Shown here: positions 39,496 through 47,893 of the stretch, in pieces
How positions within the stretch are numbered: the first letter of the stretch is position 1
Layout: each line of letters opens with the position of its first letter
Assembly: GCF_002019855.1 (NCBI RefSeq)
Contig: NZ_CM007717.1
Coordinates: 2,353,198 to 2,417,197 of the forward strand
DNA: 64,000 nucleotides
Direction: 5' to 3'
Origin: Streptomyces antibioticus
GTDB taxonomy: Bacteria; Actinomycetota; Actinomycetes; Streptomycetales; Streptomycetaceae
The notes under the pieces: model-generated
The model's database searches: none
What the model saw: only the letters and a program-made list of their open reading frames with translations
What the model was told of the DNA's origin: nothing
Position numbers and translations under genes: made by a program

Positions 39496-40674
39496 ATGAC
39501 GCCCAAAGCAGCAGAAAGCCCTGAGGCGGGTCTCGACGAACGGATCACCGGCGCCCTGGTCGGCGCGGCCGTCGGCGACGCGCTCGGCGGCCCGGTCGAG
39601 GGCTACTCCCCCGACCAGATCACCGAGCGGCACGGCGGCCGCGTCCACGGCATCGTCGGCCCCTGGAACGGCGACGCCTGGCGCACCGCCCGCCCCATCG
39701 CCCCGTACCACAAGGGCGACGGCCACGTCACCGACGACACCTTGATGACCCACGCGCTGATCAGGGTCTACGCCACGGTCCGCGACCACCTCGACGCGTA
39801 CGCGATCGCCGACCACCTGGTCCCCGACCTGATGACCAACCCCCGCTGGATCCCGGAACTGGAGGCGGAGGCGCTCCCCCTCCAGCGGATCTTCCTCGCG
39901 GAGAAGTGGCTCGTCGCGCGCCTCCACTACGGCCATGTCGACCCCCGCGAGGCGGGCAACGGCAACATCGTCAACTGCGGTGCGGCGATGTACATGGCGC
40001 CCGTCGGCCTGGTCAACGCGGCCGATCCGGCGGGCGCGTACGCCGAGGCGCTGGACGTCGCGGGCGCCCACCAGTCCTCCTACGGCCGGGAGGCGGCGGG
40101 CGTCTTCGCGGCGGCGGTCGCGGCGGCCTGCGCCCCGGGCGCCACCGTCGACTCGGTGGTGGCGGCCTGCCTGGCCCTGGCGAAGGACGGCACCCGCGCC
40201 GCGATCGAGGCGGTCTGCGAAGAGGCGTCCCGCCACCGGGACTTCGAGTCGGCCCTGCTCCCGCTGCGCCGGGCCGTGACGCCGTACGACACCGTGGGCC
40301 CCGACTACCGCCGGCCCTCCCTCGGCGCCCGCCGCCCCTCCCGGCTGCACGCGATCGAGGAACTCCCCGTCGCGCTGGGCATGGTGGTGGTCGCGGCGGG
40401 CGACTACCGGCACGCCGTGCTCGGCGCGGTCAACTACGGCCGTGACTGCGACTCGATCGCCACGATGGCCGGGGCGCTGGCCGGCGCCCTCGGCTCCCCC
40501 GTCCCGGACGAGTGGTCGAAGCGGGTGGCGGAGGCCAACCGGCTCGACCTGTGGGAGCCCGCCCGCACCCTCGCCGAGGTCACCCGGCAGATCTTCGCCC
40601 GGGACACCGAGGCGCACCGGGCCCGCGAGGCGGCCTTCGCCACCCTCCTCGGAGGCCCGGGATGCTCCGCCTGA
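39496..40674 (+). CDS. ADP-ribosylglycohydrolase-family protein 3
   Basis: 392-residue DraG/ARH-fold protein with intact motifs: GAAVGDALGGPVEGY, VTDDTLMTHALI and NYGRDCDSIATMAGALAGALG. Between them is a long helical domain with HYGHVDPREAGNGNIVNCGAAM. The ATG at 39484 overlaps the previous stop, but AGGAGG directly abuts it; ATG 39496 has better spacing and is preferred. It overlaps the next gene by 13 bases. It is the most typical member of the four by motif and probably active. Confidence 0.9.
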   Translation: MTPKAAESPEAGLDERITGALVGAAVGDALGGPVEGYSPDQITERHGGRVHGIVGPWNGDAWRTARPIAPYHKGDGHVTDDTLMTHALIRVYATVRDHLDAYAIADHLVPDLMTNPRWIPELEAEALPLQRIFLAEKWLVARLHYGHVDPREAGNGNIVNCGAAMYMAPVGLVNAADPAGAYAEALDVAGAHQSSYGREAAGVFAAAVAAACAPGATVDSVVAACLALAKDGTRAAIEAVCEEASRHRDFESALLPLRRAVTPYDTVGPDYRRPSLGARRPSRLHAIEELPVALGMVVVAAGDYRHAVLGAVNYGRDCDSIATMAGALAGALGSPVPDEWSKRVAEANRLDLWEPARTLAEVTRQIFARDTEAHRAREAAFATLLGGPGCSA

Positions 40675-42047
40675 CCTGGGTCCAGCCGGAGGACCTCCTC
40701 GGCCACGAACTCCGCCAGGCCGCCGAGGACGGCCGTGAGCCCTGGGCGATCGCCGCCCGCTGGCGGGCCGCGGGCGGCCCGCAGGCACCGGCCCGCGCGG
40801 GCGCCTCCGCCCACCGGGTCTCCGGCTATCTGCGGCAGCTCGCCGAGGACCTGCTGGACGAACTGGCCGACCTGCCGAGCGGACTGGCCGACGACGAACC
40901 GACCGAACTGGACGCCATCCGCCGTCTCTGCGCCCCCGCCTACCACCGCACCGGCTCCCCCGCGGCCGCCCCGGCGGGACCCGACCGGTCCGCGCTGGAG
41001 GCCGCCTGGACGGGCCGGGCCGTCGGCTGTCTCCTCGGCAAACCCGTGGAGAAACTCCCGCTGCACGCCATCCGCGCCCTCGCCCGCGCCGCCGGCAACT
41101 GGCCGCTCGGCGACTACTTCACCGCCCGGGGCGTCCCCGACCACCTTCTGGAGGAACATCCCTGGAACCGCCGCTCGGCATCGACCTCCCTCGCTGAGAA
41201 CATCGACGGCATGCCGGAGGACGACGACCTCAACTACCCCTTGCTGAATCTGCTGTTGCTCCAGCGCCACGGCCGCGCGTTCGGCACCGACGACGTGGCG
41301 CGGCTCTGGCTGGACGAACTCCCCGCGGGCCGCACCTTCACCGCCGAACGCGTCGCCTACCGCAATCTGCTCTCCGGCATCGAACCCCCGCACACCGCCC
41401 GCCACCGCAACCCGTTCCGCGAATGGATCGGCGCCCTCATCCGCGCCGACGTCCACGGCTGGACCAACCCCGGCGACCCGGCCGCCGCGGCCGAACAGGC
41501 GTACCGCGACGCCGCCTTGACCCACACCGCCAACGGCGTCTACGCGGCGATGTTCACGGCGGCCGTCATCGCGGCCGCGGCCACGGGGGCCCACGACGTG
41601 CACACGTGTCTGCGCGCCGGGCTCTCCGTGATCCCGCCCCGCTCCCGCCTGGCCCGCGCGGTCACCCACGCCGTCCGACTGGCCGAGACCCACGCCGACT
41701 TCGACACGGTCGTGGACGAACTCCACACCACGCACAAGGCCGCCCACTGGGTGCACGCCGTGCCCAACACCGCCCTGATCGCCGCCGCCCTCACCCACGC
41801 CGACGGCGACTTCACCGGCTCGGTGTGCCGCGCGGTGTCCGGCGGCTGGGACACCGACTCCAACGGCGCCACCGCGGGCAGCGTCGCCGGTCTCCTCGCC
41901 GGCCGGCCCGCCGCCCTCCCCGACCGCTGGACGGCCCCGCTCAAGAACCGACTGGCCACCTCCGTCGCCGGTTTCGACGGCACCGGCTTCGACACCCTCG
42001 CCCATCTCACCTGGTCCCTCACCCCCCGGGAGGCGTCCCGCCCATGA
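40662..42047 (+). CDS. ADP-ribosylglycohydrolase-family protein 4
   Basis: 461 residues, the longest of the paralogues, with a ~110-residue N-terminal domain of its own before the glycohydrolase fold. Motifs belong to a distinct subfamily: GRAVGCLLGKPVEKLPL (Cys in place of the usual Asp), MPEDDDLNYPLLNLLLL and SGGWDTDSNGATAGSVAGLL with both aspartates kept. ATG 40662 has GGAGG six bases upstream and lies within the end of the previous gene. The stop overlaps the ribokinase start (ATGA). The different motif set suggests a different substrate from genes 1 and 3. Confidence 0.88.
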   Translation: MLRLTWVQPEDLLGHELRQAAEDGREPWAIAARWRAAGGPQAPARAGASAHRVSGYLRQLAEDLLDELADLPSGLADDEPTELDAIRRLCAPAYHRTGSPAAAPAGPDRSALEAAWTGRAVGCLLGKPVEKLPLHAIRALARAAGNWPLGDYFTARGVPDHLLEEHPWNRRSASTSLAENIDGMPEDDDLNYPLLNLLLLQRHGRAFGTDDVARLWLDELPAGRTFTAERVAYRNLLSGIEPPHTARHRNPFREWIGALIRADVHGWTNPGDPAAAAEQAYRDAALTHTANGVYAAMFTAAVIAAAATGAHDVHTCLRAGLSVIPPRSRLARAVTHAVRLAETHADFDTVVDELHTTHKAAHWVHAVPNTALIAAALTHADGDFTGSVCRAVSGGWDTDSNGATAGSVAGLLAGRPAALPDRWTAPLKNRLATSVAGFDGTGFDTLAHLTWSLTPREASRP

Positions 42048-42937
42048 CCGACATCGTCGTGCTCGGCAGCACGAACATGGACCTCGTCGCGTACGTCGAG
42101 AAGGCCCCGCAGCGCGGGGAGACCGTCACCGGACGGGAGTTCCGCACGATCCCCGGCGGCAAGGGCGCCAACCAGGCGATCGCCGCGGCCCACGCGGGCG
42201 GCATCGTCTCGATGATCGGAGCGGTCGGCAACGACTCCTTCGGCGCCCGGCTGCGCTCCACCCTGGAGCACTCCGGGGTGAACACCGACCATCTGCGCAC
42301 GGTCGAATCCCCCTCCGGCACCGCGCACATCGTCGTGGACGACGAGGGCGGCAACGCGATCGTCGTCGTCCCCGGCGCCAACGGCACCGTCGACCACCTC
42401 GCCCCCGGCGACGAGGGCCTGATCGCCTCCGCCGACGCGCTGCTGCTCCAGTTGGAGGTCCCGCTCGCCGCGGTCGTCGCGGGCGCGGAGGCGGCCCGCG
42501 CCCATGGCGTCCGGACGATCCTCACCCCCGCCCCCGCCCGGCCGCTGCCGCCCGAACTCCTCGCCGCCGTCGACCTGCTGGTCCCCAACGAGCACGAGGC
42601 CACCGCCCTCACCGGCCGCACCGACCCGCGCGAGGCGGCCGCGGCCCTGCTGGAGAGCGTGCCGGAGGTCGTGATCACGCTCGGCGCGGCCGGCAGCCTC
42701 TATCTGGCGCGCGGCGCCGACCCCGTCGAGGTGCCCGCGCCCCGGGTCACCGCCGTCGACTCCACCGGCGCGGGCGACACCTTCGTCGGCGCGCTCGCGG
42801 TGGCCCGCGGCGAGGATCTGCCCATGCGGGAGGCCCTGGCCTGGGCGGCCGCGGCGGCGGCGCTCTCCGTGCAGCGGCCCGGCGCGTCCGCCGCGATGCC
42901 GTACCGCTCCGAGATCGACAAGCAGTACGCGTCATGA
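42044..42937 (+). CDS. rbsK: Ribokinase (PfkB family)
   Basis: 297-residue sugar kinase expected to phosphorylate ribose to ribose-5-phosphate. It has the ribokinase N-terminus VVLGSTNMDLVAYV, the substrate motif GGKGANQA, PNEHEATALTG and the catalytic anion-hole motif DSTGAGDTFVGAL with the base aspartate. It overlaps the previous glycohydrolase stop and the next start by four bases each. No ribose transporter or LacI-type repressor is adjacent, so free ribose probably comes from the glycohydrolases inside the cell. Another PfkB substrate such as a nucleoside cannot be excluded. Confidence 0.88.
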   Translation: MTDIVVLGSTNMDLVAYVEKAPQRGETVTGREFRTIPGGKGANQAIAAAHAGGIVSMIGAVGNDSFGARLRSTLEHSGVNTDHLRTVESPSGTAHIVVDDEGGNAIVVVPGANGTVDHLAPGDEGLIASADALLLQLEVPLAAVVAGAEAARAHGVRTILTPAPARPLPPELLAAVDLLVPNEHEATALTGRTDPREAAAALLESVPEVVITLGAAGSLYLARGADPVEVPAPRVTAVDSTGAGDTFVGALAVARGEDLPMREALAWAAAAAALSVQRPGASAAMPYRSEIDKQYAS

Positions 42938-44172
42938 CCGGGCCCGCCGCCACGACCCCGCCGGCCGGCCCTCCCACCAGCCCGCCTGACGGCCCGCTGA
43001 CCGGGCTGCGCGTCCTCGATCTGGCCACCCTCTTCGCCGGACCCATGGCCGCCACCCTGCTCGGCGACTTCGGCGCGGAGGTGATCAAGGTCGAGCACCC
43101 GGAGCGGCCCGACCCGTCCCGCGGGCACGGCCCGTCCAAGGACGGCGTCGGCCTGTGGTGGAAGCACCTCGGCCGCAACAAGCGCACGATCACGCTGAAC
43201 CTCTCCACCCCCGGCGGCCGCGCCACCCTGCTGCGGCTCGCCGCGAGCGCCGATGTGATCGTGGAGAACTTCCGCCCCGGCACCCTGGAGAAGTGGGACC
43301 TCGGCTGGGAGGAGCTGTCGGCCGCCAACCCGCGGCTCGTCCTCACCCGGGTCACCGGCTTCGGCCAGTTCGGCCCCTACGCCCACCGGCCCGGCTTCGG
43401 CACCCTCGCCGAGGCGATGAGCGGCTTCGCCGCGATCACCGGCGAACCGGACGCGCCCCCGGTCCTGCCGCCGTTCGGACTCGCCGACTCCATCGCGGGC
43501 CTGGCCACCGCCTACGCCGTGATGACCGCCCTGGCCGCCCGCGACCGCACCGGCGAGGGCCAGGTCGTGGACATGGCCCTCATCGAACCGATCCTGATGG
43601 TCCTCGGCCCCCATCTGCTCTGGTACGACCAGCTCGGCCATGTGCAGAAACGCACCGGCAACCGCTCCGCGAACAACGCCCCGCGCAACACCTACCGCAC
43701 CGCCGACGGCACCTGGGTCGCCGTCTCCACCTCGGCGCAGTCGGTCGCCGAACGCGTGTTGCGGCTGGTCGGACGCCCCGAGCTGATCGACGAACCGTGG
43801 TTCGCGACCGGCGCCGAACGCGCCGCCCACACCGACGTCCTGGACGAGGCGGTCGGCACCTGGATCGCCGCCCGCCCCCGCACCGAGGTGCTCGCCGCCT
43901 TCGAGAAGGCCGAGGCGGCCGTCGCCCCGGTCCAGGACGTCCGGGACGTGATGGCCGACCCCCAGTACCAGGCTCTCGGCACGATCGCCGCCGTGGACGA
44001 CCCGGAGCTGGGCGCGCTGCGGATGCAGAACGTGCTCTTCCGGCTCTCCGCCACCCCCGGCGCGATCCGCTGGGCGGGCCGCCCGCACGGCGCCGACACC
44101 GAGTCCGTCCTGACCGAGCTAGGCCTGACGGGCGCCGACCTCGCGGCCCTGCGCGCGGAGGGCGCCCTGTGA
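42934..44172 (+). CDS. CaiB/BaiF class III CoA-transferase
   Basis: 412-residue class III CoA-transferase. It keeps the family start LRVLDLATLFAGPMAATLLGD, the FGAEVIKVEHPERPD segment, GWEELSAANPRLVLTRVTGF and the catalytic aspartate in EGQVVDMALIEP. The donor is usually succinyl-, acetyl- or formyl-CoA and the acceptor an organic acid such as citramalate, malate or carnitine. Paired with a CitE-like lyase it could activate a hydroxy- or oxo-acid to its CoA ester for cleavage. Start and stop overlap both neighbours by four bases. Confidence 0.9.
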   Translation: MTGPAATTPPAGPPTSPPDGPLTGLRVLDLATLFAGPMAATLLGDFGAEVIKVEHPERPDPSRGHGPSKDGVGLWWKHLGRNKRTITLNLSTPGGRATLLRLAASADVIVENFRPGTLEKWDLGWEELSAANPRLVLTRVTGFGQFGPYAHRPGFGTLAEAMSGFAAITGEPDAPPVLPPFGLADSIAGLATAYAVMTALAARDRTGEGQVVDMALIEPILMVLGPHLLWYDQLGHVQKRTGNRSANNAPRNTYRTADGTWVAVSTSAQSVAERVLRLVGRPELIDEPWFATGAERAAHTDVLDEAVGTWIAARPRTEVLAAFEKAEAAVAPVQDVRDVMADPQYQALGTIAAVDDPELGALRMQNVLFRLSATPGAIRWAGRPHGADTESVLTELGLTGADLAALRAEGAL

Positions 44173-44999
44173 TCCCCACCCCGCTGACCTGGCTCTACGT
44201 CCCCGGGGACCGGCCGCACATCGTCAGCAAGGCGCTCACCTGCGGCGCCGACGTCGTCATCATCGACCTGGAGGACGCGGTCGCCCCCGACCGCAAGGAG
44301 TACGCCCGCGCGGCCACCGCCGAACGGCTCTCCGACCCCCAGCCGGTGCCGGTGCACGTCCGGGTCAACGCCCTCGACGGACCGCTGGCCGGCGCCGATC
44401 TGGACGCCGTCGCCGCCCTCCCCGGCGTCCGCGGGCTGCGGCTGCCCAAGGTGGTCTCCCCCGCCCAGATCACCCGGCTCGCGGAGCGGCTCGCCCCGGC
44501 GGGCGGCGGGGCCCCGCCCCTCTACGCCCTGCTGGAGAGCGCGCTGGGCGTCGAACACGCCTACCCCATCGCCGCCGCGCACCCGGCGCTGCGCGGGATC
44601 GCCCTCGGCGAGGCCGATCTCCGGGCCGACCTCGGGATCCGCGACGACGCGGGCCTGGACTGGTCGCGCTCGCGGGTGGTCGTCGCCGCGCGGGCCGCGG
44701 GCCTGAACCCGCCGCCGCAGTCCGTGCACCCCGACACCCGGGACCTCAACGGGCTCGCCGCGTCCTGCGCCCACGGCCGCACCCTCGGCTTCCTGGGCCG
44801 CGCCGCGATCCACCCCCGGCAGCTCCCGATCATCGAGCGGGCCTATCTGCCCACCGAACAGGAGCTGGAGGAGGCGGAGACCGTCGTCAAGGCGGCGGCC
44901 GTGGAGCCGGGCGCGCAGGCCCTGCCGGACGGCAGGTTCATCGACGCGGCGGTGGTCGCGGCGGCCCACCGCACCCTGTCCCTGGCCCGCCGACGCTGA
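44169..44999 (+). CDS. CitE-like CoA-ester lyase (HpcH/HpaI fold)
   Basis: 276-residue TIM-barrel lyase of the citrate lyase beta/malyl-CoA lyase group. Conserved acids are visible in VVIIDLEDAVAPDRK, ALLESALGVEHA and IALGEADLRADLG, with the C-terminal FLGRAAIHPRQLP. It should split a beta-hydroxyacyl-CoA such as malyl- or citramalyl-CoA into acetyl-CoA and an oxoacid. GTG 44169 overlaps the CoA-transferase stop (GTGA). No citrate lyase alpha/gamma subunits are near, so it is the stand-alone type. It ends the seven-gene operon, 21 bp before a strong terminator. Confidence 0.9.
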   Translation: MIPTPLTWLYVPGDRPHIVSKALTCGADVVIIDLEDAVAPDRKEYARAATAERLSDPQPVPVHVRVNALDGPLAGADLDAVAALPGVRGLRLPKVVSPAQITRLAERLAPAGGGAPPLYALLESALGVEHAYPIAAAHPALRGIALGEADLRADLGIRDDAGLDWSRSRVVVAARAAGLNPPPQSVHPDTRDLNGLAASCAHGRTLGFLGRAAIHPRQLPIIERAYLPTEQELEEAETVVKAAAVEPGAQALPDGRFIDAAVVAAAHRTLSLARRR

Positions 45000-45020
45000 C
45001 CCGCGCACCGTGTACGACAA

Positions 45021-45047
45021 GGGCGCCCGGGGTGACCCCGGGCGCCC
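45021..45047. terminator. Bidirectional terminator, CitE/lgt
   Basis: GGGCGCCCGGGG and CCCCGGGCGCCC form a perfect 12-bp stem with a TGA loop between two convergent genes; flanking GTACGAC/GTCGTAC can extend it. It probably stops transcription from both sides. Confidence 0.85.
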
Positions 45048-45071
45048 TGTGCGTCGTACGACCGCGTCGGC

Positions 45072-46091
45072 TCAGCTCTTCTTGCCGGCGGACTCGGTCT
45101 CGTCGGCGGTCTTGTCCGCGGTGTCGTCGGCGGCCTCGGACTTCTCCTCGTCCTTGAGGGCCGCCTCGGTGCCGGACTCGGCGGCGGCGCCGGACTCGGA
45201 CTCGGCCTTCGCGTCGGCCGGCTCCTCGGACTTCACGGACTCGCCGTCGGTCCCCGCGTCGGAGCCGTCCTCGGCGGCGCCCGGCTCCACGATCTCCTCG
45301 CGGCCCGGCCGCTTCTTCGCCGACACCACGATGTACGTCACCGCCAGCACGAACACCACGATCGCGGTCCAGACGTTCAGCCGCAGGCCCAGGACGTGGT
45401 GGGCGTCGTCGATCCGCATGTACTCGATCCACCCGCGCCCGGCGCAGTACGCGGCGACGTACAGCGCGAACGCCCGCCCGTGCCCGAGCTTGAAGCGGCG
45501 GTCGGCCCAGATGACGAGCAGGGCGACACCGATGCACCACAGCGACTCGTACAGGAACGTCGGGTGGTAGTACCCGGGCAGCCGGCCGTCGGTCGAGGAC
45601 GTGATGTGCAGGGCCCACGGCAGGTCGGTCGCCTTGCCGTACAGCTCCTGGTTGAACCAGTTGCCCCAGCGGCCGATCGCCTGGGCGAGCGCGATACCGG
45701 GCGCGATGGCGTCGGCGTACGCGGGCAGGGCGATGCCCCGGCGGCGGCAGCCGATCCAGGCGCCCACCGCGCCGAGCGCGATCGCGCCCCAGATACCGAG
45801 GCCGCCCTCCCAGACCTTGAAGGCGTCCACCCAGTCACGGCCCTCGCTGAAGTACAGCTCGTAGTCCGTGATCACGTGGTAGAGGCGGCCGCCGACGAGG
45901 CCGAAGGGCACCGCCCAGACGGCGATGTCGGCGACCGTCCCGGCCCGCCCGCCCCGGGCGATCCAGCGCCTGTTGCCGAGCCAGACCGCGACGAAGACGC
46001 CGATGATGATGCAGAACGCGTAGCCGCGCAGCGGAATGGGGCCGAGGTACAGCACCCCGCGCGACGGGCTGGGAATGTAGGCAAGTTCCAT
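45072..46091 (-). CDS. lgt: Prolipoprotein diacylglyceryl transferase
   Basis: Membrane enzyme adding diacylglycerol to the lipobox cysteine of prolipoproteins. Family motifs: LGPIPLRGYAFCIIIG, EGGLGIWGA and the signature GRWGNWFNQELYG, followed by YHPTFLYESLW and GRGWIEYMR. After the last helix comes an ~80-residue acidic, alanine-rich tail (TDKTADETESAGKKS at the end), common in actinobacterial Lgt. ATG 46091 (MELAYIPSP) fits the family better than the frame extension to 46127. It lies 104 bp downstream of the DsbA-like gene, behind a hairpin. Confidence 0.95.
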   Translation of the reverse strand: MELAYIPSPSRGVLYLGPIPLRGYAFCIIIGVFVAVWLGNRRWIARGGRAGTVADIAVWAVPFGLVGGRLYHVITDYELYFSEGRDWVDAFKVWEGGLGIWGAIALGAVGAWIGCRRRGIALPAYADAIAPGIALAQAIGRWGNWFNQELYGKATDLPWALHITSSTDGRLPGYYHPTFLYESLWCIGVALLVIWADRRFKLGHGRAFALYVAAYCAGRGWIEYMRIDDAHHVLGLRLNVWTAIVVFVLAVTYIVVSAKKRPGREEIVEPGAAEDGSDAGTDGESVKSEEPADAKAESESGAAAESGTEAALKDEEKSEAADDTADKTADETESAGKKS

Positions 46092-46156
46092 GGCAGGGTC
46101 GACGCTACCGTGCCGGACCGGGCGCACGGCGGGCAGCCCGGCTACGGCTCCATAAC

Positions 46157-46186
46157 GGGCGGGTGAGAAAACCTCTCACCCCCGCC
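46157..46186 (-). terminator. Hairpin after the DsbA-like gene
   Basis: A core stem GGGTGAGA/TCTCACCC (46161-46181, loop AAACC) flanked by GGGC/GCCC pairs, 15 bp after the stop of the DsbA-like gene. Likely transcription stop or attenuating structure before lgt. Confidence 0.5.
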
Positions 46187-46195
46187 CGCCCGCGC

Positions 46196-46972
46196 TCACC
46201 CCTGGTTGGCCTCCTCCACCATCTGCTTCAGCTTCGCCGGGGTCATCGACTGGTCCTGGTAGATGTTCTTGCCGTTGAACAGGACGGTGGGGGTACCGCC
46301 GAAGCGGCCGTCCTGGAACGCCTGGTTGGACTTCGCGACCCAGCTGTTGTGCGTGCCCTTCTCGACACACGTACGGAACTCGGGGGTGTCGAGGCCGTCG
46401 ACCTTGCCGGCCAGCTCGATCAGCTTGTCGTTCTCCGCGAACGCGTCGTCGGTTTCCTCGGGCTGGTTCTCGAAGAGCACGTCGTGGTAGGCGGGGAACT
46501 TCCCGGCGTTCTGCGCGCAGGCCGCGGCGTTGGCCGCGTTGCGCGAGCCGCTGCCGCCCATGTTGCCGTCGATCAGGGTCACCAGGTGGTACTCGACTCT
46601 GAGCTGTCCGGACTCGGTCAGCTCATGGATCGTCGGCCGGTACGCCGCCTCGAACGCCTTGCAGGCCGGGCAGCGGAAGTCCTCCCACACGGTGAGCGTG
46701 GACTTGGCGTCGTCCTTGCCGACGGGGATCGCCAGGGCGTCCTTGCCCTGGGCCCCCGAGGGGGCGACGACCGGACCCGCGTCCGCGCTGTCGTCGTCCT
46801 TCCCGGCGTTGGCGGCGACGATGCCGATCACGGCGGCCAGGCCCAGCACGCAGACGACGCTCGCGGCGACGATCAGGGTGCGCCGCCGCCGCTCCGCGGC
46901 CTTCTGCTTCTCGCGCTCCGCCGCCAGCCGCTCCCGGGCGTTGCGCTTTCCGTCACGATTCTTCTCGCTCAC
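46196..46972 (-). CDS. Membrane-anchored DsbA-like thioredoxin-fold protein
   Basis: 258-residue extracytoplasmic thiol oxidoreductase. After a basic cytosolic segment (RERLAAEREKQKAAERRRR) comes one membrane helix (LIVAASVVCVLGLAAVIGIV), a linker and a thioredoxin-fold domain with the redox motif FRCPACKAFEAAY and the cis-proline loop GRFGGTPTVLFNG. It likely forms disulphides in secreted proteins. GTG 46972 is preferred: the longer frame to 47050 runs through the trp terminator hairpin. It sits between the trp operon and lgt on the same strand, with no functional link visible. Confidence 0.87.
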   Translation of the reverse strand: MSEKNRDGKRNARERLAAEREKQKAAERRRRTLIVAASVVCVLGLAAVIGIVAANAGKDDDSADAGPVVAPSGAQGKDALAIPVGKDDAKSTLTVWEDFRCPACKAFEAAYRPTIHELTESGQLRVEYHLVTLIDGNMGGSGSRNAANAAACAQNAGKFPAYHDVLFENQPEETDDAFAENDKLIELAGKVDGLDTPEFRTCVEKGTHNSWVAKSNQAFQDGRFGGTPTVLFNGKNIYQDQSMTPAKLKQMVEEANQG

Positions 46973-46985
46973 ACCCCCAGAACGA

Positions 46986-47014
46986 ACCGGGGAGGCGCAT
47001 TGCGCCTCCCCGGT
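46986..47014 (-). terminator. Terminator of the trpC-trpA operon
   Basis: ACCGGGGAGGCGCA and TGCGCCTCCCCGGT are perfect 14-base arms around a single T (in RNA a 12-bp stem with a five-base loop), 61 bp after the trpA stop, followed on the minus strand by a T-rich TTCGTTCT stretch. Confidence 0.8.
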
Positions 47015-47074
47015 CCCAGGTCCACCCGTACGGGTGACCGTGTCCTTCACACCGCCCGGCTCACACCGCCCGGC

Positions 47075-47893
47075 TCACACCTGGCGGCGCACGCCCTTGG
47101 CCAGATCGGCCGCGAGGTCGCGGACCGCCGCGATCCCGGCCGCGTGGTCCGGCGCGTCCAGCATCCGCTTGACGAAGGCCGAGCCGACGATCACCCCGTC
47201 GGCGAAGCCCGCCACCTCGGCGGCTTGCCGGGCGTCGGAGACGCCGAGGCCGACGCAGACGGGCAGGCCGCTGCCGGTGGCCCGGGTGCGTTCGACCAGG
47301 TCCTGGGCCTGCGCGCCGACCGACTCACGGGTGCCGGTGACGCCCATCAGCGAGGCGGCGTAGACGAAGCCGCTGCCCGCCGCGGTGATCGTGCCGAGCC
47401 GCTCGTCCTTGCTGCTCGGCGCGACCACGAAGACCGTCGCCAGGCCGTGCTTCTCGGCGTGCTCGCGCCACAGCGCCGACTCCTGCACCGGCAGGTCGGG
47501 CAGGATGCAGCCCGCGCCGCCCGCCTCGGCGAGTTCGGCGGTGAACCGCTCGACGCCGTAACGGTCGATCGGGTTCCAGTACGTCATCACGAGCACCGGC
47601 TTCCCGGTGGCCGTGTGCGCCTCGCGGACCGTCCGCAGCACGTCGGCGATCCGTACCCCGCCGCGCAGGGCGATGTCGTCGGCGGTCTGGATGACGGGGC
47701 CGTCCAGGACGGGGTCGCTGTGCGGCAGCCCCACCTCGACGACGTCGGCGCCGCCGTCGAAGACGGCCTTGATCGCCTCGATGCCGCCGTCCACGGTCGG
47801 GAACCCGGCCGGCAGATAGGCGATCAGCGCGGCCCGGTCCTCGGCCTTCGCCGCGGAGAGGGTGTCGCTCAACAGCCGGATGTTGCCGCTCAC
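47075..47893 (-). CDS. trpA: Tryptophan synthase alpha chain
   Basis: Cleaves indole-3-glycerol phosphate to indole, which passes to TrpB. The 272-residue TIM barrel has the signature [19 protein letters not shown] with the catalytic Glu, the active-site Asp region LPDLPVQES, and phosphate-binding GVTGTR and VGSAFVK segments. The GTG at 47893 overlaps the trpB stop by four bases (GTGA), the usual trpBA coupling. It is the last gene of its operon, before a strong hairpin. Confidence 0.97.
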   Translation of the reverse strand: MSGNIRLLSDTLSAAKAEDRAALIAYLPAGFPTVDGGIEAIKAVFDGGADVVEVGLPHSDPVLDGPVIQTADDIALRGGVRIADVLRTVREAHTATGKPVLVMTYWNPIDRYGVERFTAELAEAGGAGCILPDLPVQESALWREHAEKHGLATVFVVAPSSKDERLGTITAAGSGFVYAASLMGVTGTRESVGAQAQDLVERTRATGSGLPVCVGLGVSDARQAAEVAGFADGVIVGSAFVKRMLDAPDHAAGIAAVRDLAADLAKGVRRQV

